Below are positions 1-7,275 of a stretch of 38,291 bases of DNA, piece by piece. The stretch comes from SHZI01 sp031395645 (lineage in GTDB: Bacteria > Pseudomonadota > Gammaproteobacteria > Steroidobacterales > GCA-2729495): positions 1 through 38,291 of the forward strand of contig JANNJM010000009.1 of assembly GCA_031395645.1 (NCBI GenBank). Direction: 5' to 3'. Each line of letters begins with the position of its first letter. The stretch's first letter is position 1. The notes beneath the pieces are model-generated. The model was not told the DNA's origin and ran no database searches. It saw only the letters and a program-made list of their open reading frames with translations. A program made the position numbers and the translations under genes.

Positions 1-21
1 AACTAAAGAAACCAAACAACT

Positions 22-36
22 AAGGTCCGGTACCTT
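22..36 (-). terminator. Possible terminator after the queuosine transporter gene
   Basis: On the minus strand, just past the stop codon at 40-42, arms AAGGT and ACCTT (22-26 and 32-36 on the plus strand) can form a 5-bp stem with a 5-nt loop. It is followed by a T-rich but interrupted tract. The stem is short and the tract imperfect, so this is only a candidate for the end of the rpmH-to-transporter transcription unit. Confidence 0.35.
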
Positions 37-39
37 TTT

Positions 40-819
40 CTAGTAGTCGGCGCGATCGGCGGTGGCCTGCTTCTTGAGCTGGTTCCCCAGCTCTGCACCG
101 AGATAGCGGTCGATGAGCCAGTGCACGGCATAGACCGCCGGGGTAAGCGCGAGCGCGGCCAGAAATTTGTAGGCGTAGTTGACCGTGCCGATCGCCAGAA
201 ACTGGTTGATCGGCCAGTGCTGGGGGCCGAGGACGAAGGCGATGTAGAGCACCACGAAGCTATCAACGAACTGCGAGACAAGCGTTGAGCCCGTCGCTCG
301 CAGCCAGATCATGCGCTCTCCCGTGACCTGCCGGATGCGGTGAAAGATCGCCACATCGAGCAACTGGCCGATCAGGAACGCCACCAGCGACCCGACAATC
401 ACCCACATCCCCTGGCCGTAGACCGCCGCGAAAGCGGTCTGCAGATTGTCCACGCCCTGGGGTTCCATTGACGTCACCCACCAGTCCGCCGGGGACAGCT
501 GGATGACCACCCAGGCAACCAGGAACGCGTAGGAGATCAGCCCCACCGCCAGGAACGACAGGAAGCGGACGCCGTTGCGCCCGTAGTACTCGTTCACAAC
601 GTCTGTCATCAGGAAGACGACCGGCCACAGCACGACCCCCGCCGTAAAATTTAGCGTGCCGGTCTGGCCGAACAGCGACCAGTTGAATGGCGCAAGGCCC
701 AGCGTCGGCTCGACGGCGAAGATCTTGATGCCGATGAACTCGGCGAGGATCGCGTTGGCGACGAAGATCCCGGCGAGGACGACGAACAGGCGGGCAGCGC
801 GGTGGGTGGTGACGTTCAT
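40..819 (-). CDS. Queuosine precursor transporter, YhhQ/VUT family
   Basis: Likely an inner-membrane importer of a 7-deazaguanine queuosine precursor used to modify position 34 of GUN-anticodon tRNAs. The 259-residue protein is strongly hydrophobic with about six membrane segments. It carries family-typical stretches: the N-terminal ANAILAEFIGIKIF, then FLMTDVVNEYYGRNGVR near residues 90-105, and a later VSQFVDSFVVLYIAF. ATG start; the family is usually about 220-260 residues. It lies 11 nt downstream of mnmE on the same strand and is probably cotranscribed. MnmE also acts on tRNA position 34, so a wobble-modification link is possible. The substrate is assigned by family only. Confidence 0.85.
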   Translation of the reverse strand: MNVTTHRAARLFVVLAGIFVANAILAEFIGIKIFAVEPTLGLAPFNWSLFGQTGTLNFTAGVVLWPVVFLMTDVVNEYYGRNGVRFLSFLAVGLISYAFLVAWVVIQLSPADWWVTSMEPQGVDNLQTAFAAVYGQGMWVIVGSLVAFLIGQLLDVAIFHRIRQVTGERMIWLRATGSTLVSQFVDSFVVLYIAFVLGPQHWPINQFLAIGTVNYAYKFLAALALTPAVYAVHWLIDRYLGAELGNQLKKQATADRADY

Positions 820-830
820 CGATACAGAGT

Positions 831-2201
831 CTACTTGCCAATACAGAACTTGCCGAAGATCTCCCCCAGCAAATCATCGCTCGTGAACTCCCCCGTAATC
901 TCCGCCAGCGCCACCTGAGCCGCCCGCAGCTCCTCCGCCAGCAACTCCCCCGCCCGGTTAACCTCCAGCTGCGCCCGCCCCGCGTCGAAGTGCGCCCGCG
1001 CGCGGCGGATGCTGTCCAGATGCCGCTGCCGCGCGATCACCGTGCCCTCGCCCGGCTCGTCGAACCCGGCCCGTGACTTGATCAGCTGACGGAGCCCATC
1101 GAGCCCCGCCCCCGTAAGGGCCGACAGCCGCACGACAGCCGGCTCCACCGCCGCATCGACCCCCGGCGCCTCGCCCACCAGGTCGATCTTGTTGCGCACG
1201 ACAATCCTCGGCACGCCTGCTGGCACTTCCTGAAGCAGAGCATCCAGCGGTGCAGCGTCGGTAGCATCCACCACGAGCAGCGCCAGATCAGCCACAACCA
1301 GCTGCCCCCGCGTGCGCAGCACCCCTTCCCGCTCGACGACGTCACGGGTCTCCCGCAACCCCGCCGTGTCGACGATGTGCACCGGCAAGCCGTCGATCTC
1401 CAGCTGCTCGCGCACCAGATCCCGCGTCGTACCCGGCTGATCCGTGACGATCGCCGCCTCGTAGCCCGCCAGCCGGTTGAGCAGGCTCGATTTGCCACTG
1501 TTGGGGCGACCCGCAATGACCACATGAATGCCATCCCGGAGCAGACGGCCCTGACGAGCGGCGGCCTCGATGCGGGCAAACTCCTCCGCCACCGCATCCA
1601 GTCGCCGGCACAGCTCGTCGGCATTCAGGAAATCGATCTCCTCCTCCGGAAAATCGATGGCCGCTTCCACGTACATCCGCAGCCCCGTCACCTGTTCGTT
1701 CAGTCCCAGGATCGCTGCGGAGAACTCGCCGGACAGCGAGCGTTGCGCGGCTCGCACCGCAACTCGCGAACCCGCGTCGATGAGATCTGCCACGGCTTCC
1801 GCCTGCAGCAGATCCAGCTTGTCGTTAAGGAAAGCCCGTTCGGAGAATTCCCCCGGGCGGGCCAGGCGCGCGCCAAGCCCCACGACTCGCGCCACGAGCA
1901 TGTCCAGCAGCACAGGACCACTGTGGGCCTGCAACTCGAGCACGTCTTCACCGGTGTAGGACTGAGGGTTTGGGAAAAAGAGTGCGAGGCCGGTATCGAG
2001 GGTCTGGCCATCTGCGTCGCGGAACGCGTGGAGCGTCGCCACCCTCGGTGCCGGGCAGCCACCCAGCATGGCCTCTGCAATAGCGCGAACACCCGGTCCG
2101 GAGATGCGGACGACGCCCACGCCGCCCCGCCCTGCCGGCGTCGCTCGCGCGACGATGGTGCTCCCGTTCAGTCGGCGCCCAGGACCTTGTTGATGCGCCA
2201 C
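831..2201 (-). CDS. mnmE: tRNA uridine-5-carboxymethylaminomethyl modification GTPase MnmE
   Basis: With MnmG, MnmE forms the carboxymethylaminomethyl group at C5 of U34 in several tRNAs. The N-terminal formyl-tetrahydrofolate-binding domain begins TIVARATPAGRGGVGVVRIS. The G domain shows GRPNSGKSS (G1), DTAGLRET (G3) and NKID (G4). The protein ends in FGKFCIGK with the conserved catalytic Cys of the C-terminal CxGK motif. From the GTG at 2201 it is 456 residues (E. coli 454) and overlaps yidC by 34 nt, with no clear ribosome site. A CTG at 2171-2169 overlaps the yidC TGA as CTGA and would place the start nearer its position in E. coli. The true start is unresolved; the identity is certain. 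Confidence 0.96.
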   Translation of the reverse strand: MAHQQGPGRRLNGSTIVARATPAGRGGVGVVRISGPGVRAIAEAMLGGCPAPRVATLHAFRDADGQTLDTGLALFFPNPQSYTGEDVLELQAHSGPVLLDMLVARVVGLGARLARPGEFSERAFLNDKLDLLQAEAVADLIDAGSRVAVRAAQRSLSGEFSAAILGLNEQVTGLRMYVEAAIDFPEEEIDFLNADELCRRLDAVAEEFARIEAAARQGRLLRDGIHVVIAGRPNSGKSSLLNRLAGYEAAIVTDQPGTTRDLVREQLEIDGLPVHIVDTAGLRETRDVVEREGVLRTRGQLVVADLALLVVDATDAAPLDALLQEVPAGVPRIVVRNKIDLVGEAPGVDAAVEPAVVRLSALTGAGLDGLRQLIKSRAGFDEPGEGTVIARQRHLDSIRRARAHFDAGRAQLEVNRAGELLAEELRAAQVALAEITGEFTSDDLLGEIFGKFCIGK

Positions 2202-3835
2202 TGCTGGGCAATCGACAGCACGGAGTTGGTCAGCCAGTAAAGGACGAGGCCGGCCGGGAAGAAGGCGAAGAAGCCCGTAAAGACGATCGGCATGATCTGC
2301 ATCATCTTTGCCTGGATCGGGTCCGGCGGCGGTGGATTGAGCTTCTGCTGCAGGAACATCGCGCCGCCCATCAGCAGGGGCAGGATGAAGAACGGGTCCT
2401 TCGAGGAAAGATCGGTAATCCAGAGCGCGAATGGCGCCTGCCGCATTTCGACGCTTTCGAGCAGCACCCAGTAGAACGAGATGAAGAACGGGATCTGCAC
2501 CAGCATGGGCAGGCAGCCGGCGGCCGGATTGATCTTCTCCTTCTTGTACAGCTCCATCAGCGCACCGCTCATGGCCTGGCGGTCGTCCTTGTAGCGCTCC
2601 TGCAGCGCCTTCATCCGGGGCTGCAGTTTGCGCATGCCGGCCATGGACCGGCCGCTCGTCTCGCTGAGCTTGTAGAACACGAGCTTGATCAGCAGGGTGA
2701 CCAGGATGATGGCCAGGCCCCAGTTGCGGACGAAGCCGTGCATCTTGTCGAGCAGCCAGAACATGGGCTGGGCCAGCAGGGTCAGGCGACCGTAGTCCAC
2801 CGTTAGTTCAAGGCCGGGAGCAGTCGCGGCCAGTTCCGCCTGCAACTTGGGACCGATGAACAACCTGGAACTGAAACTGGCGGAGCCCGCTGGCGGAACC
2901 ATCTGTAAGGGGCCGATGGCGCTGACGAGGAATTTTCCAGCAGCGAAACTTCCGGCGTAATTCCAGGTCTCGCCGGTCGGCGGCACCGCGGCCGCCAGGA
3001 AGTGGTGCTGAATAGCGCCAAACCAGCCCCTTGCGACGGACTGGCTGAACGGCGCGGCAGTCAGGTCTTCCACATCGAGTTTCTGGTACTTGGTGCCGTC
3101 GTAAGTGACGGGGCCGTTGAAGGAATAGGTCTCCACGTCAAACATGCTTTGGTCCGGTGGCGAATACAGCCGCTGGATCTGCAGGTACTCGGCTGCCTGG
3201 TAGGCCTCGGCGCCATTGTTCTGCACGACATGCTCGAGATCGATCTGGAAACGGCCAGGGCGGAAGGTATAGGTCTTGGTGACGACCACCCCTGTCGGGC
3301 TCTCCCAGCGCAGAGGCACCTTGAGCTCCGTGGTGCCGGATTTCAGGGTGTAGTCCTTACTGGTCGCGGTGAAGTCAGCGAGGTGGTTGGCTTCTGGCTG
3401 ATTATCGGCGGCGCGCAAGCCGCCCTGCACGGCGAAGAAGCGCTCGGCCGCCGGCGACAGCAGCTCCACGGGCACCCCGGGTTGATCCTTGTGCACCGGG
3501 AAGGTGGGCAATCTCGCATCGACGATATTCCCGCCCTTCAGATCGATGGCAAGGTCGAGCACATCTGTGCGGACGCGGATCAGCGTGGCCGGCGCAGGAA
3601 TAACGGCCACGGAATCAGCGGGAGCCGTTACCGTTGGTGCGGCGGCGGATACGGGGCCGGGTAGTGACGGCAGTGCCGGTGCAGCGGCGGGAGCGGCAGG
3701 ACCGGTCGTCGTCGTGGTCTGTTCATCGGCGGCGGCGGTCTTGGGCGAGTAGGTCTGTTGCCAGGTCTGAACCGTGAGCCAGACCAGCATCATCAGTCCA
3801 ACCCAGAGAAAAATCCGCAGATTGTCCGTGGTCAC
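2168..3835 (-). CDS. yidC: Membrane protein insertase YidC
   Basis: YidC inserts and folds inner-membrane proteins, alone or with SecYEG. The 555 residues match the long gram-negative form: an N-terminal membrane anchor (IFLWVGLMMLVWLTVQTW), a low-complexity Ala/Pro/Thr linker, a periplasmic beta domain to about residue 340, then the conserved five-helix insertase core. The core includes the cytoplasmic loop QPRMKALQERYKDDRQAM and INPAAGCLPMLVQIPFFISF. The start is GTG, and its GTGA overlaps the rnpA stop by 4 nt, which suggests translational coupling. The small gene yidD, usually found between rnpA and yidC, has no room here. Confidence 0.97.
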   Translation of the reverse strand: MTTDNLRIFLWVGLMMLVWLTVQTWQQTYSPKTAAADEQTTTTTGPAAPAAAPALPSLPGPVSAAAPTVTAPADSVAVIPAPATLIRVRTDVLDLAIDLKGGNIVDARLPTFPVHKDQPGVPVELLSPAAERFFAVQGGLRAADNQPEANHLADFTATSKDYTLKSGTTELKVPLRWESPTGVVVTKTYTFRPGRFQIDLEHVVQNNGAEAYQAAEYLQIQRLYSPPDQSMFDVETYSFNGPVTYDGTKYQKLDVEDLTAAPFSQSVARGWFGAIQHHFLAAAVPPTGETWNYAGSFAAGKFLVSAIGPLQMVPPAGSASFSSRLFIGPKLQAELAATAPGLELTVDYGRLTLLAQPMFWLLDKMHGFVRNWGLAIILVTLLIKLVFYKLSETSGRSMAGMRKLQPRMKALQERYKDDRQAMSGALMELYKKEKINPAAGCLPMLVQIPFFISFYWVLLESVEMRQAPFALWITDLSSKDPFFILPLLMGGAMFLQQKLNPPPPDPIQAKMMQIMPIVFTGFFAFFPAGLVLYWLTNSVLSIAQQWRINKVLGAD

Positions 3836-4269
3836 GTGCCGCTATCCCCTTTTGGTTTACCAGCGCCGTTAGCGACGCGGACCCAGTGCTTCTCGAGGCT
3901 GGCAAAAAGTACGCTACTCGCCGCTGCTGTTGTCGCGTCACGAGCCAGCACGACCAGATCCATGGCCGGCAAGCCCGACGCGCGCCTTCGGAAACTCTCA
4001 CGCACCAGTCGTCGAAGCCGGTTGCGGCCAACAGCCAGGCGGACTTTCTGCTTGGAAATCGCGAAGCCCAGCCGTGGCCGACTCAAGGCGTTTTCGTGAA
4101 AGAGGATCGTGAAGAACTGATCCGCAGACCTGCGACCATTGTTGAACACATTATCAAAGTCCGAGCCCTGCAGCAGGCGCAGCTGACGGGGGAAATTCTG
4201 CTGGTGCTGGGCCGCAGCGGCAGTTGGCGGCGCGGCGATTGAAATTTTCCGCGGGACCGTGGGCGTCAG
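3832..4269 (-). CDS. rnpA: Ribonuclease P protein component, start codon unresolved
   Basis: RnpA is the protein cofactor of RNase P, which matures tRNA 5' ends. The core is clear: FPRQLRLLQGSDFDNVF near the N-terminus and the RNA-binding RNR signature in VRLAVGRNRLRRLVRESFR. Between the rpmH stop and this core, the frame has no ATG, GTG or TTG. The coordinates use a CTG at 4269-4267 that overlaps the rpmH TGA as CTGA (145 residues, against about 120 usual). The alternative is a TTG at 4422-4420, upstream of rpmH, giving 196 residues with rpmH nested inside in another frame, as described for Thermus. No convincing ribosome site supports either. The stop overlaps the yidC start. Confidence 0.9.
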   Translation of the reverse strand: MTPTVPRKISIAAPPTAAAAQHQQNFPRQLRLLQGSDFDNVFNNGRRSADQFFTILFHENALSRPRLGFAISKQKVRLAVGRNRLRRLVRESFRRRASGLPAMDLVVLARDATTAAASSVLFASLEKHWVRVANGAGKPKGDSGT

Positions 4270-4400
4270 ACGGTCAGTCGCGCACGGCCCTTTGCGCGCC
4301 GGCGCTTTAGGACCAGCCGGCCGGCACGAGTTGCCATGCGGGCGCGGAACCCGTGGGTCCGGACGCGCTTCAGTTTGCTGGGCTGGTAAGTTCTTTTCAT
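4266..4400 (-). CDS. rpmH: 50S ribosomal protein L34
   Basis: A 44-residue basic ribosomal protein with the invariant start MKRTYQPSKLKRVRTHGFRA and an Arg/Lys-rich remainder. The ATG is fixed by family length. The sequence before it is T-rich, with no obvious Shine-Dalgarno element. It is the first gene of the leftward rpmH-rnpA-yidC-mnmE-transporter unit, and a promoter with a perfect TTGACA lies about 75 nt upstream. The open rnpA frame runs unbroken through the whole gene on the same strand. Confidence 0.97.
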   Translation of the reverse strand: MKRTYQPSKLKRVRTHGFRARMATRAGRLVLKRRRAKGRARLTV

Positions 4401-4449
4401 GAAAAAATTCGCTGGAAAACAAAAGGATGGGTATGCGCAGGAGGCCGGA

Positions 4450-4478
4450 AGGTTAAGGAGCCGTCCGGCGTGTGTCAA
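4450..4478 (-). promoter_or_regulatory. Probable rpmH operon promoter
   Basis: Minus-strand TTGACA (4478 to 4473), a 17-nt spacer, then TAACCT (4455 to 4450), upstream of rpmH. The -35 is a perfect sigma-70 hexamer, but the -10 matches only three of six positions. A perfect DnaA box lies 13 nt further upstream, so DnaA could influence this promoter. Confidence 0.5.
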
Positions 4479-4491
4479 TAGCGTCGGAGCC

Positions 4492-4500
4492 TGTGGATAA
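4492..4500 (-). promoter_or_regulatory. Perfect DnaA box in the rpmH-dnaA gap
   Basis: The plus strand reads TGTGGATAA, the complement of the consensus DnaA box TTATCCACA. It is the only perfect copy I found in the 4401-6152 origin region. It lies between the divergent rpmH and dnaA genes, where it could take part in origin function, dnaA autoregulation, or both. Confidence 0.75.
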
Positions 4501-4570
4501 GTCGATTCGCGCCCGCTAGACTGCCGTACTCCCCTTTCGATAACCATAATCAGATTCACGGGGTGAATCC

Positions 4571-5884
4571 GTGCAGTCTTCCCTCTGGGGCCGCTGTGTC
4601 CAGCAGCTGCGGTCCGACTTGCCTGAGCAGCAGTTCAACACCTGGATTCGGCCACTGCAGGCCGTCGAGGAGGCGCAGGCCATACGGCTGCTAGCGCCCA
4701 ATCGCTTCGTCGTGGACTGGGTAAACAGCAACTGCCTGGCCCGGATCACGGATTTCCTTCGGGAAACGCCAGGTATGACGGTGCGTGTGGAGGTGGGGAG
4801 TCTCACAAACCTGCAACGACAAACCGTGCCGGTCGCGGGTAAGGTTCGCGAGACGGCACCAATCGGCGGCAGGCTGAACCCTGAGTACACTTTCGAGAAG
4901 TTCGTCGAGGGTAAAAGCAATCAGATGGCGCGCGCCGCTGCGATGCAAGTCGGCAGCAACCCCGGTCGCGGCTATAACCCACTGTTTATCTACGGTGGCG
5001 TTGGACTCGGCAAGACGCACCTGATGCAGGGCATCGGCCACGTGATCGTCGCGAATCGTCCCGAAGCCCGGGTGGCCTACGTCCACTCGGAGCAGTTTGT
5101 GGGCGACATGGTGCGCGCACTGCAGCACAAGACGATCAACGATTTCAAGGCTGGCTATCGCTCCCTCGACGCCCTGCTAATCGACGACATCCAGTTTTTC
5201 GCCAAGAAGGAAGGCTCCCAGGAGGAGTTCTTTCACACTTTCAATGCGCTGCTGGAGGGACAGCGTCAGGTAATCCTCACCTGCGATAGATATCCTAAGG
5301 AAGTCAATGGCTTAGAGGAGCGCCTGAAGTCCCGTTTCGGCTGGGGACTGACCGTCTCCATCGACCCGCCCGAGCTGGAAACCAGCGTGGCCATCCTGAT
5401 GAGCAAGGCGGCGGTGGTGCACAAGGAACTACCGGAGGAAGTGGCCTTTTTCATCGCTCAGCGGATCCGGTCCAATGTGCGGGAGCTAGAGGGGGCGCTG
5501 CACCGGGTTATCGCGAACTCCTCGTTCACTGGTCGGCCGATCACGCTGGAGTTTGCGAAGGAAGCGCTCCGCGATCTCCTCGCTCTGCAGGACCGGCTCG
5601 TTACGATCGAGAATATTCAGAAGACGGTGGCCGAGTACAGCAAGGTACGCGTGGCGGATCTACTGTCGAAACGCCGCAACCGGTCGATAACGCGGCCCCG
5701 TCAGATTGCCATGAGCCTGGCCAAGGAACTTACGAGTCACAGCCTGCCGGAGATCGGCGACCAGTTCGGTGGGCGGGATCACACCACTGTTCTGCACGCC
5801 TGCCGGAGGGTAAAGCTGCTGCGCGATACGGAATCCAGGGTGCGAGAGGACTATCAGAACCTGATCCGAATTCTTACCGCCTGA
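4571..5884 (+). CDS. dnaA: Chromosomal replication initiator protein DnaA
   Basis: DnaA binds DnaA boxes and melts the origin. The 437 residues show N-terminal domain I (LWGRCVQQLRSDLPEQQFNTWIRPL), a short domain II, then the AAA+ domain beginning YTFEKFVEGKSNQMA. Walker A is GGVGLGKTH and Walker B LLIDDIQFF. The C-terminal DNA-binding domain contains the signature GGRDHTTVLHACRRV. The start is GTG, preceded by GGGGTGA with about 4 nt spacing. CATAAT at 4545-4550 could be a -10, but no good -35 goes with it. dnaA diverges from rpmH and is followed by a 268-nt gap and dnaN. Confidence 0.98.
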   Translation: MQSSLWGRCVQQLRSDLPEQQFNTWIRPLQAVEEAQAIRLLAPNRFVVDWVNSNCLARITDFLRETPGMTVRVEVGSLTNLQRQTVPVAGKVRETAPIGGRLNPEYTFEKFVEGKSNQMARAAAMQVGSNPGRGYNPLFIYGGVGLGKTHLMQGIGHVIVANRPEARVAYVHSEQFVGDMVRALQHKTINDFKAGYRSLDALLIDDIQFFAKKEGSQEEFFHTFNALLEGQRQVILTCDRYPKEVNGLEERLKSRFGWGLTVSIDPPELETSVAILMSKAAVVHKELPEEVAFFIAQRIRSNVRELEGALHRVIANSSFTGRPITLEFAKEALRDLLALQDRLVTIENIQKTVAEYSKVRVADLLSKRRNRSITRPRQIAMSLAKELTSHSLPEIGDQFGGRDHTTVLHACRRVKLLRDTESRVREDYQNLIRILTA

Positions 5885-6152
5885 CGTGACTGGACCGAGC
5901 GGTAGCCTGCGAGGAACGCGTGCATATCGTGTGGAGAACTGCAGCGGCGTCGTGAAGCCACAGGTTCTGCACAGGTGCTACATTGTCTGTCCGGGTGTTA
6001 GCGCACAGTGCATACCGAGGGAAAGTGCCGGCAATTTAAGCTCTGCTGAGGGCTTATTAACAGCCAGCTACTGCCGTAATAACTACTACTAAACAGCACT
6101 TTGAAATCAAGAAATCAGTAATTAACTATAGCTACTTGCATAGGATACGGGC
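5885..6152 (+). other. dnaA-dnaN intergenic region, candidate part of oriC
   Basis: This 268-nt gap is markedly AT-rich in its right half (about 6034-6150), unlike the flanking genes. It has a one-mismatch DnaA box, TGTGGAGAA (5930-5938), and two-mismatch boxes TTCTGCACA (5965-5973) and TTATTAACA (6054-6062). About 20 nt after the last is CTACTACTA (6083-6091), followed by AT-rich sequence. That order resembles the DnaA-box, GC-rich spacer, DnaA-trio layout of bacterial unwinding elements. A 68-codon open frame here (5886-6092) is probably not a gene. The dnaN ribosome site AGGA is at 6142-6145. Confidence 0.6.
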
Positions 6153-7274
6153 ATGAAAGTCACGACGTCGCGTTCCAGTCTGGTGAAGCCAGTCCAAGCC
6201 GTTATTGGTGTCGTGGAACGGCGACAAACAATGCCCATCCTCGCCAACGTCTTGCTGGCGATACGTGGCCAGGAACTGGTGGTGACGGCGACCGATCTCG
6301 AAGTAGAGCTTGTAGCGAAGGTCCCGGTCGACAAAGTGGACAGCGCTGGGGAAGTGACGGTGCCGGGACGAAAGTTACTGGATATCTGCCGTGCGCTTTC
6401 CGACGACGCGAGCGTGCAAGTGCAACTGGATGGCGATCGACTGGTTATAAAGTCCGGCCGCTCTCGATTCGTGCTTGGGACGCTGCCGGCTGCCGACTTT
6501 CCCGTGGTGGAAGGCGTCGAGGCAGTTCAAAATCTCGAGCTGAGCCAGGTCGATCTGCGCAAGCTGCTTGAGAAGACCCAGTTTGCGATGGCCCAGCAAG
6601 ATGTCCGCTATTACCTGAACGGGCTGATGCTGGAGACCACCGGGAAAATGGTTCGGGCGGTCGCGACCGACGGCCACCGCCTAGCGCTGTGCGAAGTTGA
6701 GGTTGATGTGCAGAAAGGGGCAGGCAAGGCCCGGAAGTCCGAGGGCCAGCAGGTGATCATTCCGCGGAAAGGTGTTCAGGAATTGCAGCGCTTGCTGGTC
6801 GGTGATGGGCCCGTGGTCCTGGCGATAGGCTCTAATCACGTACGAGCCTCAATTGGCGATATTCGCTTCACATCGAAGCTGATTGACGGCCGTTTCCCAG
6901 ATTATGAGCGGGTGATACCGAAGCCGCAGGGAAACGTATTACGGGCTGGCCGTGATGTCTTGCGGCAGGCGTTGCAGCGCGCCGCGATTCTGTCTAACGA
7001 GAAATACCGGGGGGTCCGGCTGGAGCTTGCCGATGCCACGCTCCGGATCCAGGCCAATAACCCGGATCAGGAAGAGGCGCGTGACGAGATCGAAGTGGAG
7101 TACAAGGGCGAAGCGTTGGAGATTGGCTTCAATGTCAACTACCTTCTGGACGCTTTGGCGGCTATCGACACTGAGCAGGTGGAGTTAGGCTTCGTGGACG
7201 CCAACAGCAGCTGTTTGATCAGTAGCCCTGGAGCCGGGCTGTCGCGTTATGTCGTGATGCCCATGCGGCTGTGA
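6153..7274 (+). CDS. dnaN: DNA polymerase III beta sliding clamp
   Basis: DnaN is the ring-shaped processivity clamp that tethers DNA polymerase III and many repair proteins. The 373 residues align over the whole family length (E. coli 366), with three repeated clamp domains. Typical stretches are RRQTMPILANVLL near residue 25, YYLNGLMLE and ATDGHRLAL in the second domain, IDGRFPDYERVIP in the middle, and the C-terminal YVVMPMRL. ATG start with AGGA 7 nt upstream. recF follows after one nucleotide, so the two are almost certainly cotranscribed. Confidence 0.98.
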   Translation: MKVTTSRSSLVKPVQAVIGVVERRQTMPILANVLLAIRGQELVVTATDLEVELVAKVPVDKVDSAGEVTVPGRKLLDICRALSDDASVQVQLDGDRLVIKSGRSRFVLGTLPAADFPVVEGVEAVQNLELSQVDLRKLLEKTQFAMAQQDVRYYLNGLMLETTGKMVRAVATDGHRLALCEVEVDVQKGAGKARKSEGQQVIIPRKGVQELQRLLVGDGPVVLAIGSNHVRASIGDIRFTSKLIDGRFPDYERVIPKPQGNVLRAGRDVLRQALQRAAILSNEKYRGVRLELADATLRIQANNPDQEEARDEIEVEYKGEALEIGFNVNYLLDALAAIDTEQVELGFVDANSSCLISSPGAGLSRYVVMPMRL

Positions 7275-7275
7275 C

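Noticed and set aside
5886..6092. 68-codon open frame in the dnaA-dnaN gap
   Set aside because: It overlaps the candidate origin elements, has no family resemblance and runs into AT-rich sequence.
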